DNA of 64,000 nucleotides from assembly GCF_009870125.1 (NCBI RefSeq), contig NC_046683.1, positions 15,075,001-15,139,000 on the forward strand, read 5' to 3'. Of this stretch, positions 45,466 to 60,141 are shown piece after piece. Positions within the stretch are counted from its first letter, which is position 1; each line of letters starts with the position of its first letter. Under the pieces are notes generated by a model. It ran no database searches and had not been told where the DNA came from. It saw only the letters and a list, made by a program, of their open reading frames with translations. The position numbers and the translations under genes were made by a program. The stretch is from Drosophila pseudoobscura. Taxonomy: Eukaryota > Arthropoda > Insecta > Diptera > Drosophilidae.

Positions 45466-45807
45466 ATCGGCCACCATCTTGCAAGTCAAATTGTGCAGGT
45501 TCTTGATATCCAGATAGTTTGCGGCTTTTATCAAACCATAGAGTTTGGCGTGGTCCGCGCTGACGAAATTTTGTACCCATCGGCGTGCTTCATCGCCAGT
45601 GCAATTAAATTGAAATTCGGCCCACTCTCGCACCATCCACAAAATGTCCGAATCTATATTCTCCAACGGCACAACGGCATCCTCATCATCCATCCAGCTT
45701 TCAAGAATCCTCCTTATTGTGCCTGAACACCTGGTAATGCAATCGATGTCCACTTCAAAAATCATCCCGTCAGAGGACTGCAGCTTTACAGTTGTCTTGT
45801 TGTCCAT
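45358..45807 (-). CDS. Divergent Skp1-family protein
   Basis: 149 residues, single exon. The N-terminal BTB/POZ-like part reads [20 protein letters not shown], and the C-terminal Skp1 domain reads [20 protein letters not shown] followed by [20 protein letters not shown], where canonical Skp1 has the same [20 protein letters not shown]-type helix that binds F-box proteins. Skp1 bridges Cul1 to F-box proteins in SCF ubiquitin ligases. The usual C-terminal WCEEK-like end is replaced by RDKPHFLWQ, and the middle loop is changed. Flies have several fast-evolving Skp paralogues beside SkpA, often active in testis; I cannot match this one to a named member. It diverges from the HAD gene with about 150 bases between starts. 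Confidence 0.85.
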   Translation of the reverse strand: [149 protein letters not shown]

Positions 45808-45954
45808 CCCAGAAATGAGAAGTGTTATAATTCAATTCAATGATGTTATTCAGACACAGTAGTTTTAATGTCATCCGGATCCGCAGAAATAGAGGGAGAA
45901 TATCGATAATTTCAGTATTTTGAACAGTTCAGAACCTGGTCATACTGGAGAAAA

Positions 45955-46710
45955 ATGTCGTTGAAAGGCCAATTTATGCAAAATCTGCGACGATTTCGCC
46001 TGGTTACGTTTGATGTAACGGACACGCTGCTGAAGCTTGAAGATCCCCCAAAGCAATACCAGAAGACGGCAGCCGAATGCGGAGTGACTGGCCTCGACAG
46101 GAAGCAGCTGGAGCGCTGCTTTCGACAACAGTTCAAAATCATGAGCAAAGAATATCCAAATTTTGGTCGCTCTTCACCGAATCTTGACTGGCAATCCTGG
46201 TGGCTGCAGCTGGTATCGGGTACGTTTAGGTGCGTGGATGCCAGCCTGCCGGCCGACAAGCTGGCCACGATTGGGCAACAGCTCGTACGGGTTTTTCGCA
46301 CCAGCGCCGGCTGGCGGCATGTCGACGGAGCAGCCGATTTGGTCCAGCGGGTCCGCGATTCTGGCAAATCTGTGGGCATTATATCCAATTTCGATCCGTC
46401 CCTACCACAAGTACTCCAGGCCATGGGTTTTGCCGGAAAGTTCGACTTCATTCTGACCTCCTACGAGGCTGGCGTTATGAAACCCGATACGCGCATCTTT
46501 AAGATGCCACTGGAGCGCTTGAAAATTTCCCCAGACCAGGCCCTGCACATTGGCAACAAGTTCGACATGGACTATGCTGGGGCCCGCAACAGTGGCTGGA
46601 GCGGATTGCTGGTGCAGTCGACGGAGGGAAACAAACAAGGCGACAAACACTCGTTCGCAAGCCTGGCCGCCCTTCTGAAGGCCCTCGAGACCCAAGAGAT
46701 TGTCTGGTGA
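45955..46710 (+). CDS. HDHD3/Reg-2-like haloacid dehalogenase superfamily protein
   Basis: 251 residues in one exon. HAD motif I is FDVTDTLLKLE, motif II IISNFDP, and motif IV region IGNKFDMDYAGARNSGW; the lysine of motif III lies in AGVMKPDTRIF. In motif I the second Asp of the standard DxD is Thr (DVT), as in fly Reg-2 (DVTNTLL), and human HDHD3 also lacks a standard DxD. In HAD phosphatases that Asp is the acid/base, so activity may be weak or unusual. The ending EIVW also matches the Reg-2 type. It is a paralogue of Reg-2 on the X chromosome; substrate unknown. Confidence 0.85.
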   Translation: MSLKGQFMQNLRRFRLVTFDVTDTLLKLEDPPKQYQKTAAECGVTGLDRKQLERCFRQQFKIMSKEYPNFGRSSPNLDWQSWWLQLVSGTFRCVDASLPADKLATIGQQLVRVFRTSAGWRHVDGAADLVQRVRDSGKSVGIISNFDPSLPQVLQAMGFAGKFDFILTSYEAGVMKPDTRIFKMPLERLKISPDQALHIGNKFDMDYAGARNSGWSGLLVQSTEGNKQGDKHSFASLAALLKALETQEIVW

Positions 46711-47201
46711 CGTGACGCAGTGATTATTCTTTCGCCTCTTTGTTTAATGCATAACTTACTGGCTGCACTTATGTTTACAAAAATTATGAAACGAAACAAA
46801 GATATATATATCTATATGTGTGTAATGCATAATCTAAGGCTAATCTTAACATAATACGCGCATACTTAGTCACGGCTCTGCGTTGATCGAATGCTAATTG
46901 CTCGATGCGATGCGATGTCACACGAGTATTGGGGATGTGAAAAAGTCAGACTCATCTTACATGCCTAGCCTAACATGCGGATTAAGCTATTACCTGATGA
47001 CTTATTGAATATCTTCGTCAATATATGTACACATTAAATGGTCCCAGCCTTGGAAGACAATGCTGGGACAGACACACACACGGTCGTAAATACTATTGAA
47101 CAGATTAAAAATAAGTTCCGACCCGAAATATATATTGGTTTGTTAGGGAATGCGTGTGGTGGTGTCCTTTCCTCCTCCTACCCAGTCTTGGTCTTTGGGT
47201 T
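46711..47201. other. Convergent 3' intergenic region
   Basis: About 490 bases between the HAD gene and the TTC17-like gene, with TATATA near 46803 and ACACAC near 47072. Nothing further is seen. Confidence 0.4.
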
Positions 47202-48611
47202 CTACGTGGATTTTGTGGCCTTGGCGGGCATTTGGGCCTTGGCTGCCTTTAGCTGTTCGAGATTGAATTGCTTGCGTATTTCCGTCGACACCTGCCGGAT
47301 GACCGCATCAGTGTTGGCCTTCAGATCCCGCTCGAGCACATCGATGTCCACGTCCTTGCTCTCCAGCCGCATCTGCATGTCCGAGTAGAAATCACAGAAA
47401 AGCACCGGCTCGTCGGAGCCGTTTGGGGTGCGCGTACTGCAGTATTGGCCCCGACGATGCAGATCATCGTTGCTAGACTTCGAGTCGAGAAAGCGCCGTG
47501 CACCCAGCGGCAGCTGCTGCTGTACGAGTCGCTCATGGTTCTGGGATATATGAAACTTGAGCTTCTTGAACTCCTTTACCTCGTTCTTCATGTACTTTAC
47601 GTAGCTGTACATCTTTGAGGTCTTCTTCGTGAGGTTCTCCAGACAGCTGATGAAGTTGCGCACCTGCTGGGTTCGAGGCAGGGTGCTGGGATCGAGGCGT
47701 TCGGCCTCATCGAAGTGCTGCAGGGAACGATTAAAGTCATGCTTCATGGCCAGCGCTGAGGCGAGAACCACATGATTCTCCGCCACCTTGGGGGCATGCT
47801 CGACGGCAGCGGTCAGTATTAGATCGGCATCGATCAGGCGACCCATCCGAAAGAGTATTGTGCCCAGACTGAGCAGCGGTATGTCCTTGAAGATGGGCGG
47901 GGCCAGCAATGTGGCTAGACGGGCGCAGGGTAGAGCCTCGCGAGCATTGCCCCGCATTCGCCAGTAGTAGGAGCTGAGCGTGTGGAATTTCCATGACGCC
48001 GGATGATGCTGCAGTCCGTCAACAGCAAACCGTCGCGTCAGTTCGACGGTAGCGGTCCCGATATTGGTGTCATGCTCCCGCTCCACATATGCCGAGTCCA
48101 TGATCTTTGGCTGGAAGCTTTCGAGGTGGTCGTAGGTGGCCGGGCCAACACTCAGCTTATGATAGTTGCTGCAGATGGGCTCCAGGGTACGTTGTTTCGT
48201 TCCAGTACTAGACTTTCCGTGCGGTTGATTCACGTCACTCTGCTCCGGAAGATTAATGCGTTTCAATTGATCTGGTGTGATCTTCAGATAGGACATTCGC
48301 TTTTCCAGCATGTAGTAGTCCATCGCACACTTGGCCTGTTCGGCCAGGTCTTCCCCGAAACGCATGGAGAAGCGCAAATGCTCGACAATCTGTTCCCGCT
48401 TTCGCAACAGGTCCAGGTAGGAGCGCTCAACGTACTCATTGTAGCGTATCTGCTCCAGGAAGGCAATTAGGTTCTGTGGCTCGCGCATGTGAAAGGGCGA
48501 GTCCAGCTTTTGGGTAATTTCGTCTTCCTTCAGCACCCAATGATTGCTGGCCGAGCAGCTGAGGAGCACATGCAGGCAGCCGACGGCCACGGCGAGCTGA
48601 CAGACACGCAT
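47202..48611 (-). CDS. TTC17-like tetratricopeptide protein
   Basis: A 469-residue single-exon frame. The frame is open to 48710, but the first ATG is at 48611 and is followed by a signal-like segment (MRVCQLAVAVGCLHVLLSCS). NHWVLKEDEITQKLDSPFHM matches the N-terminus of human TTC17. The stretch LEPICSNYHKLSVGPATYDH and the TPR block (SYYWRMRGNAREALPCARLA, DIPLLSLGTILFRMGRLIDA, AENHVVLASALAMKHDFNRS) match its C-terminal repeats. Human TTC17 is about 1140 residues and acts in ciliogenesis and actin organisation. The fly protein keeps both ends and lacks the middle, so function by analogy is weak. The C-terminus is charged and coiled. Confidence 0.78.
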   Translation of the reverse strand: MRVCQLAVAVGCLHVLLSCSASNHWVLKEDEITQKLDSPFHMREPQNLIAFLEQIRYNEYVERSYLDLLRKREQIVEHLRFSMRFGEDLAEQAKCAMDYYMLEKRMSYLKITPDQLKRINLPEQSDVNQPHGKSSTGTKQRTLEPICSNYHKLSVGPATYDHLESFQPKIMDSAYVEREHDTNIGTATVELTRRFAVDGLQHHPASWKFHTLSSYYWRMRGNAREALPCARLATLLAPPIFKDIPLLSLGTILFRMGRLIDADLILTAAVEHAPKVAENHVVLASALAMKHDFNRSLQHFDEAERLDPSTLPRTQQVRNFISCLENLTKKTSKMYSYVKYMKNEVKEFKKLKFHISQNHERLVQQQLPLGARRFLDSKSSNDDLHRRGQYCSTRTPNGSDEPVLFCDFYSDMQMRLESKDVDIDVLERDLKANTDAVIRQVSTEIRKQFNLEQLKAAKAQMPAKATKST

Positions 48612-48829
48612 ATTACATTGGAGTATGGTCCCACAAAGGGCGTAACTATAATCTGCACACCGGTTAACAATAAAGCAGCACAGAGGATAATAGAAAAAAC
48701 ATCTAAACAAATTTGGTAAATAAACTGCGGCGATAGCCAGCCATTCTCGCGGAAGTGCCGATAGTTGCCATTCTCTTGTGATATGTACAGTATCGATAGC
48801 ACTCGATTACTTCAAAAGCGTCCCTAATC

Positions 48830-49085
48830 ACGTTCGTATGGGTGCGAGAAAAAATACAGGCTTCGTTGTACAAGTTGAAAAAAGGGTATGGGCAACAGGC
48901 CCAAATAGTCAACGCAAATTGCAAGCTTCGTACGAAACCTCACCTCGCGTGTGAGGACAACATACCTTGAAGGCTAAATCGGCTTTTTGTCTCCAAGGTA
49001 TATTGGGCAAATCGGGTTGTTTTCATATTGCATGCGTTGTATTTTCTGTCTCGCTTTGCTCATAGTCCATACCCTCTTTTTCACA
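48830..49085 (-). repeat. Dispersed repeat copy C (partial)
   Basis: Same orientation as copy B. Shared words are GGGTATGGGCA, CAGGC, CAAATTGC, TTCGTACGA, CCTCACCTCG, ACATACCTTGAAGGC, AAATCGGCTT and AAGGTATATTGGGCAAAT. It lacks the AAAACGAGCGG end. It lies between the TTC17-like gene and Usp7. Confidence 0.7.
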
Positions 49086-49594
49086 TCAGTTTCCCAGCGC
49101 CTGAACGACAAAACAAGGCAGAAACAAAAAACCAATTGCCAGATGAACTAGTTTTTTATTTAGTTAAAAACATTTGTGTGAAAAGCAGAATATAACAGTG
49201 CCGAGTGAAATACGTCCCGAGGTTAGATATTATAAATTCAAGTAATACATTGCAAAGCAATACTAAATTTTATGTTTTCGGCAAACACTTTTTTCTACCA
49301 AAAGGCGACGTGCAACGCACACAATCAAATATCTCACATACACATGTAAAACAGCGTACGCCGTGAGTTGAAGAAGTGTGTAGGTTGGTTGAAAAGAAAG
49401 CACACACACATATATATATATATATACAATTATATGCGCAAATCTGCCAGTTGGTCTTGCGGCTGTCCATCACCCCCCCTAGCCCAAAACCCCTTCAATC
49501 CGACAAACACGCAGCGAGCGTGCGGACCACGAGCCCCAGGCACAAAAAATTGTTAAATACAACAGATTGAAATTTCGATAGGCAGCAAAAAGAG

Positions 49595-50069
49595 GTAAGT
49601 GTTGTGAGAAAAAAAAAAAAAAATATGTGTAAAGCTGGGGGGTTGAGATGGAGGCAGCAACACAGCGGCGACGACGCATTAATTGTATGTATTGGTCAGC
49701 TGGTGCTACTGATGCTGCTTCTTCCCCCAACTCCTCCTCCTGCCTTTGTGCAGAAAGAAGCAATTGCGAAATAATCACAAAACGCCGCATAAATGCAGAG
49801 AATGCAATTTTTAACCGAGTCATTGCCAAAGTAGCAAAAGAATGCACGCAAAAGCTTGTACATGATTTATGCATGTGTGTGTGGGTGTCTGCATATTTGA
49901 ACATATTCATTTGCATGTGTGTATGTTTGTATTTGCGTTTGTGTGTGGGCCCATGTGGTGTCGGCGTAAGCTTCTGGGTGTTCGTGTGTGTGCGCGTGTG
50001 TGTGTGTGTGTGTATGTATGTATGCGGTTTGATGTTTGTGTTATTTTGACATTTACCCATTTGTTGCAG
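49595..50069 (+). other. 5'UTR intron of Usp7
   Basis: Donor AGAG/GTAAGT at 49595 and acceptor TTTGTTGCAG ending at 50069. It contains a TG/TATG microsatellite at about 49984-50022. The coding start follows in the next exon at 50288. Confidence 0.65.
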
Positions 50070-50227
50070 AAACAGAACACCTTTTCGGTCGAACAACTGC
50101 AACGGCGCAAGGGCTCTCTCTCCAAGGACAGGACCCCAGCGACACACAAAGTCGAGCCCGAAGGGGCATACCCAAGCAGCAGCGCAAACTCGAAAAGCAT
50201 AAGGGGACAAAAGAGGAGAAATAGTGA

Positions 50228-53874
<3,647 letters not shown>

Positions 53875-55837
53875 TGTGAACACACAAACACAAAAAAGGG
53901 GACAAAGGAGTAGACGGATGATGGTTCTGAGAGTGTATGCGACTGGAGGCGACTGGTGGCGAGCGGGGCTGGGAAGAAAATTCGACGAGACAGAAAGCTG
54001 AGAGGACATCCATCGATCGCACCGCAACGTTGCCCGAGAATAGAAATTTTAAGCAAAGCTAGAATCCAGCTCGAAGCCACAAGTGTCCCAAAAATTGTAT
54101 GCCCCTTAAAAGCAGGCACCCTTAACTCTCCTCCTCCTGAACCCAAAGTAGAAATTGACGTGGATTTTTTTAAATAATATTATATCTAAGTCATAAAATT
54201 TATTTATTAATCGTCTCCGGTCAATTTTTAAATATGTTTGTGCGGCCAGTCCTACCCCAGAGCATGTCGGTCTCCGCCCCGATCCGGCCCCAGCCCAGGC
54301 AACGGCACGAAGTCCATGAGGAAAAAAGGTTTATAAATTTACTGACTTATTGCGCTTGCATTAGTGACTTCAAAATCTAGGCTAAGGCTTTCAAAGAATG
54401 TTTATTATTATTATTTTTTTTTTTTCCTAAATACGATATTCCTAACGGCGGTAATTTAATTTCAAAATGGATTGAATCGAATCAAAATTGGAGTCTCGTA
54501 TCCGATTGATTCGTTTGAAATGCCGGCATACCTTGGTAAATTGTAAATATAAGTGTTTTCTTGTGCGTTTCGTTTTCCGCCTCCCTGGGAACACAGGCAG
54601 GAAAACAGCAAAAGAAAATGAATGAACACGCACGCACCTCACAAAGAAGAGATGAACGCGAAGAGAAGTGAAACAACAAAAGATACAGATATACATATAT
54701 AACATAGATAAGCAGTGAGAGCAACAGTGCTGGTAAGCGGCAAAAAGAGTCGCTGGTGGCACGAGAGAGAGCGAGACAGCGATAGGTAGAGTTAGATTCC
54801 AACTAACGGTAAACAACAACAACAGCAACAAAAAAGCACTTGCGAAATGGAACGGGACAGATGGATAAGCGAAGAGCAGAGAGAAGAGGGGCATATAAGA
54901 TTTGTTTCAAACAATTATTTGTGATTTTAAAACATGAAATGATAAAAGTGTATTCAAAGGACTAGACAACATAATAATCTTAAATTAATAAAAACAACAA
55001 ACAAACAAAAAGCATACGTATGTACCATAATATAACCAGGTTGAATGCTTTTGTTTTAATCTTTGTTAAATTATATAGCAAAGCGTGCAGTGCCGTACCC
55101 GGAGTATGATCCGAAAGAACACACAGAAAACCAACTAACAAAAATTGCATCATGACAAGGCAATAGAAACACTATATATATATATATAAATATATATATG
55201 TATATCAACAAATATTACATTATTACTATGCTATTATTTATGCAAACAGAATAATTCAAATTATTTATGTGTAAAATAAAAAAACAAAGGAAAACCACAA
55301 ATTCAAGTCGATTGTGCGAACAAAATATATCAATTCAATATTCCCATATGTTGATGGTATAGTATATAGTACTATATCTATTTATATATATTTATGTGTG
55401 TATATAAATGATTAAACAGCCGTTAACTCAAATATCCCATAAGAATATCGGGACTATCCATGAATCCTTTTCCAGCCAAGCCAACTCCCCACATCTTTAA
55501 GTTTAAGGTTATGTGGGGGCGATCATCGATTAGCGATTACCGGTCGCCACCCCAGAGCTGTATTCCACACTATATCCCACTCCCCCCAGAGTTGTATTGT
55601 ATTCCAAGCCGTGAGAAACAAGAAGTACCGTAAGGGCGGAACACGCAGCCCCCATCCTTGCTTCTAACCGTTCGATCGAAAACGTGGGAGCTTGAATCTG
55701 TTTAAAATTGAAAATAAATTATATTTGATGTAGAATTCATTGGGAACGAACCATTATTTAATCGAATCTATTTCGGGTCATTTCTCGCTTAAATTATAGA
55801 TTATATTTTTTTTTGACTACAGACTACTGGATAGAGC
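53875..55837. other. Usp7 3'UTR and intergenic DNA
   Basis: Nearly 2 kb, AT-rich, with TATATA runs near 55173-55200 and several AATAAA words. The Tango4 3' end lies at the right. No CDS is visible. Confidence 0.45.
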
Positions 55838-57330
55838 TTAGAACTTGCGACGCTTCAGCAGATCTGGCCGCCAGTTGACTGGATGCGTCTCCTCGCTGGC
55901 CTCGTCATCCTCCTTGTACACCTTGATTGTCTTGTCCGCCTCAGCGGTGATAAGACGCGTGCCCGAATGGTCGAAGCACATGGCAAATATACCCGCCTCG
56001 CTGTCCATGGAGCCGGGCTGGACGGGGGCCTGGAATCGCTGGAAATTGTAGCCGGTGCGCCAGTCCCAGAAGAACATGGTGCCGTTGTCGCCGCCAGAGA
56101 CGAGCACACCATCGTTATTGGCCGCCATACAGTTGACAATGGCCGTGTGGCCGGAGATATTTTGCACGAAGTTGCCCTCGGGACAGCGCCACTGCTTGAT
56201 GTTGTCGGGCGAGGCGGAGGCGAACATGTACAACGATGGATGCAGCACAACGCTGCGCACAGACTTCTTGTGGTTGGTCAGGGTGCAGACGCTCTTGCCG
56301 GCAGCTAGATCCCACAGGCGCACGGTCGAGTCGTGGGATCCAGTGATGATCTGTGGATTGGTGGCCTGGGCCACCACACTAGCCACCGTATTGGTGTGCC
56401 CGGTCAGCGTGTGCACATTGGCCTTGGTCCTCATGTCCCAGATGCGAGCCGTGGAATCGCGCCCAGAGGTGGCCAGCACATCGATGGTCGGATGGAGGGC
56501 CAGCGAGTAGACTGCAGACAGATGGCCATGGTAATGTCGAATCACTTTGTTGTACTCCAGATCCCAGCACTTCACCTGACGATCCTCGCCGCAGCTGAAC
56601 AGATACGGATGCTTGGTGCTGACTGCCAATCCCCGCACGGTGCTCACGTGGCCGGTGAGCGAGAGTTTCAGCTTACCGCTGGCCAAATCCCAGATTTTGA
56701 TGACACGATCCCCGGCACCCGTGGCGAACCACTCGTTGCCCGGCTCTACAGCTATGCAACGGACCCAACCCAAATGTCCGGAAATGACGCGCGAAAGTTT
56801 CCAGGGTGCATGCCACTTGGGCTTCGGTATGGTGGGTGCCTTCTTTGGTATGAGCTGCAGATTGCTGGCGCCATTGGATCCGGGTCCATTGCCATTGTTG
56901 GGCATGGAGGCCCGTACGAGGGATGTGCTATTGCTACCTGGTATGGACAACACCGTGTCGGGGCGACGCGCATCGGCATTGAATTTCAACATGCTGTTAG
57001 CAGTGTCTGTGCTCCCGTCTGTGATGGCCAGTGGTCTTTCCACGGCATGTCCTGATGGTGTCCTTCTGGGCTCATTGGCTGTCGCAACCCTGTCAAGCAA
57101 GGAGCCATAGGTATCTTTGGCCTTGATCGACCGCCGCTGCTTGTCCCTGTGTCAACAAAAGTGCGTATGAAGCTTGAAGCTTTGTTAATGCGGATGGATC
57201 TGATCCGGAGTACTCACAGTCGGTCGTCGACATCTGGCAGGTTTCCTTGATTGGAGACGAATAGATCGTGTGTGCGCTTAAGGGAGCGGAATATAAGCGT
57301 GTGCACGCTGTGTTTTTGCACGTCCTCCAT
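55838..57330 (-). CDS. Tango4: Tango4 / PLRG1, Prp19-complex WD40 protein
   Basis: A core subunit of the NineTeen complex that activates the spliceosome. Exons 57330-57218 and 57146-55838 give 473 residues. The N-terminus ([20 protein letters not shown]) matches PLRG1/Prp46. A seven-bladed propeller begins at about residue 160: [77 protein letters not shown], and later blades. It ends [10 protein letters not shown]. The intron GTGAGT...TTGACACAG is 71 bases. Confidence 0.95.
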
Positions 57331-57714
57331 TGATCAAATAAATTAAATGTACTTTAGCTAAACAAAACAAAAATGCGGCTTCTTTGCTAGCCGACAAAAC
57401 TGTCATTCACCACGGAACGCACGCACATTCGCTTGTGAGGGATGAAATCGGTTATCGATTTGGACTATCGATTTAGACCATGCAATAAATGAAAACGAAG
57501 GAACTATATTTTAAACCACATTTTCCTCATTTCCTCCACATTATATCTCAACATCTTCTCAGATACATTTAACAGACGCCAGTCGTTTTTTTTAGTGTTT
57601 AATACACGTCCACCCGCTCGACACTCCCGCACACCCACTGAAATATGAATATAATCTGAACCTTTTGAATCAATTTCTCACATCGTTTCGATTGTTTTGT
57701 CTTGTTTTTTATTA

Positions 57715-58841
57715 TTAGTTAGCGGGAACCGGCGACCCAGAAGCAGCATTACTCGATGACAGAGATGAGGATGTTGGGGAGACCGACGCTGACGAAGTGC
57801 TGGCCGCAGCATTGGAAGTACTATCCTGTGCCCCCGAAGTTCGGGAGTTGAAGAACTGTTTGATCTGTCGGGAGTTGATAAACGAACGGAACGAACACTT
57901 TTAAATGCATCTAACAGAGGTTGTAACTGCAATGGCTTACGATGCGCTTAATGTAGTTGCACGAGGTTTCGTTGTTTGAACTCGATACTACGTTGTCCAC
58001 TCGGTACGGTGGCGAAATGGTGACTTCGTTAAGGATCTGTATGTTCAGTCCCTGCCATGATACTTCATTGTACTGTGATTGCATGCATGCGAATAAAAGA
58101 TAACAAGATGAGATTATATAGGAATTGACTTTTGCCAGACACAGTAATGTGCTACGCGTACCCCATATTGTTTGGCTATCGCTCTATAAAGTTCTTGTGC
58201 TTCTGAGCTAACGTCAGCGTTCTGGGACTTGAGATAGTCCTGACGACGTTCCACTGTTTTCCTCAGCCGCATTTTAACCTGCAAAAAGATTTAAAGGTTC
58301 ACAACTTATCGCACATCTTCCGTTGCGGCTTACGTTGCTGCTCACCTGTTCCAGATTTAACTTCTGCGGATCATCGACGAAGTTCCCGTTGCACTCCTTG
58401 ATCACCTGCACGTTGCTGCATAGCGAAAGATTCAACGCATAGATATCACTCAGCTCCTCCGTTGTCTTCGAACGGCATTCTGTTTTGGGGCAAAAAGGCA
58501 ACAGCGGAAAAAGGTGGGAAAGTGGGAAGCGGGGAAAGAAAGAGGGGCGCAAATATTTTTGGCGCGATGTACGGAGAACCAAATTCTGGATGTCTTAACT
58601 ATTATATAAAAGCATCAATGGGATGCCCACAACACAACAGACACAACTCACTCTTTACAACAATTCAATTGGGTTTTTGACAATAAAAAAGGATACTCAA
58701 GATAAGCATCTTTGTGTTATGATCGAAGGCGAGAACCTCGCCCTCCACTTCCTCATTGAAACAGGTTGTGCACATCACTGTGGATCCAATGCTGAAGCAG
58801 TCGTTCACTGCATTACCGGCGGTTGCAGTGGCAGCGGCCAT
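57715..58841 (-). CDS. Lsm12a: LSM12 homologue
   Basis: Five short exons join in frame: 58841-58697, 58479-58346, 58278-58162, 58072-57941 and 57864-57715, 225 residues in all. The N-terminus is an LSm fold (FSIGSTVMCTTCFNEEVEGE, LAFDHNTKMLILK) and the rest is the AD domain (LNIQILNEVTISPPYRVDNV). Human LSM12 has the same order (FSVGSQVSC, GEVVAFDYQSKML, EEVVITPPYQVENC). In flies LSM12 links Ataxin-2 to Twenty-four and promotes period translation in clock neurons. The C-terminus is Ser/Ala-rich. CG15735 (Lsm12a) is the X-linked paralogue as I recall; the CHRAC-16 neighbour (CG15736) supports this. Confidence 0.9.
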
Positions 58842-60141
58842 CTTTAATTGGTAGACTTGACTTGGAGAGTGGAGTGGAGTCGACCTGGGGCCTGGCCTGG
58901 GGGTCGAGTTGGAGGAGCTGGGCAGCTTTCAATCTTGCAGAGCTTCGCTACGAATGTACTGTGCGCTGACTGGCTTCTGTGCGTTCCGATTGTTTACACA
59001 ACTTTGAACACGTAGTACGTGAGTATGTGATGCAAAACAACAATTAATATGACAAATCAAAAAAATTCAATTGAACCGTGCGAACGTTGTGTAGTTCTAG
59101 TTGTTTACAACATCGGCGCTGTGTGATCTGGACCTGGTTGACGAACGTAAGCGTATTGTTCCTGCTTCCACGGGTCTGTTACTTATGGTCTTCGTTTTGA
59201 TGTTGCCGTTTGCCGCCGCGGACTCGCTTTCACATTCACGTTTCTGTTTCTGCCTCTAGCGTAGATGTCGCTTCATAGAAGTGATTTTCTAATCGCTTCG
59301 TTTCAATCTTTCCGCTTGAAACGAACAGCTGTGTTGGCCAAAAACTCTTGATCTATATGGAGTTCAAGCGTACAGTCGATTTTAAATACGTGTTTTTTTG
59401 TTTTGTAATTGAGAAAATGGAAAATATGCGAAAAAGTGTTTGGTCAACACACGAACAAGGTAGGGCTGCAAAACCATCGATGGCACTGTCGATAATATCG
59501 ATGGTTTGGGAACTTTGCAATAGATAATTTGTGTTACGTTTGAGAGAAAAGTATTATTTCGAATTCTATAAAGCGAATGAAGCGCAATTTAAAAGGATGT
59601 GGGAAACCAATCTCCTAACGAGAACCAAACCAACCTTCAACCAAAAAATCACAAATGGAATTATAGATATATCGATGGTTTTGCAACCCTGGAAAGCAGC
59701 CGAAAGTAGTTTATGAACGAAGATATAAAAAAGAACTATTACCTGGAGTGAACGACGTAAATAGGTTCAGCTTAATCGTCCTTTTTTATTCACGATTTGG
59801 AAATGATATGACGGATTTTTAAATGCGATTTAGTTTTACCAGCGTGCTAGGACCGTCAGCGCTGAACATATAATTTTATCCAAAAAATTATTCAATTTTT
59901 TACACAATTGGCTGTTTTTTTGTTTACTATTTCACAAATATTTCTAAGGAATAGAGGTCTCAAAATGTTTACAGATTGAAGAATATTTTCTAAATGGACT
60001 ACACCATACAGGGATGAATTGTCATGGAGCTCTCAGTTTTGCTACTAAATATCGATATCGATTAGTATTTTTTATGTACAGATCTTCGGCTTGGATGCAG
60101 TCCATCCGCCTTTAAATTAAATAGTAAATCGCGCGGAAAAC
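58842..60141. promoter_or_regulatory. Divergent intergenic region between Lsm12 and CHRAC-16
   Basis: Holds both promoters and the second MITE-like element (59462-59690). DRE-like words (ATCGATATCGATT) occur near 60050 just upstream of CHRAC-16. No other gene was found. Confidence 0.45.
59462..59690. mobile_element. MITE-like element with terminal inverted repeats, copy 2
   Basis: Begins AGGGCTGCAAAACCATCGAT and ends ATCGATGGTTTTGCAACCCT, near-exact reverse complements. It is 229 bases and non-coding. Both ends carry the DRE core ATCGAT. It pairs with the copy at 44625-44861. Confidence 0.65.

Noticed and set aside
48612-48710. Longer N-terminus for the TTC17-like protein
   Set aside because: The frame upstream of 48611 contains no ATG, and the signal-like segment begins at the 48611 ATG.
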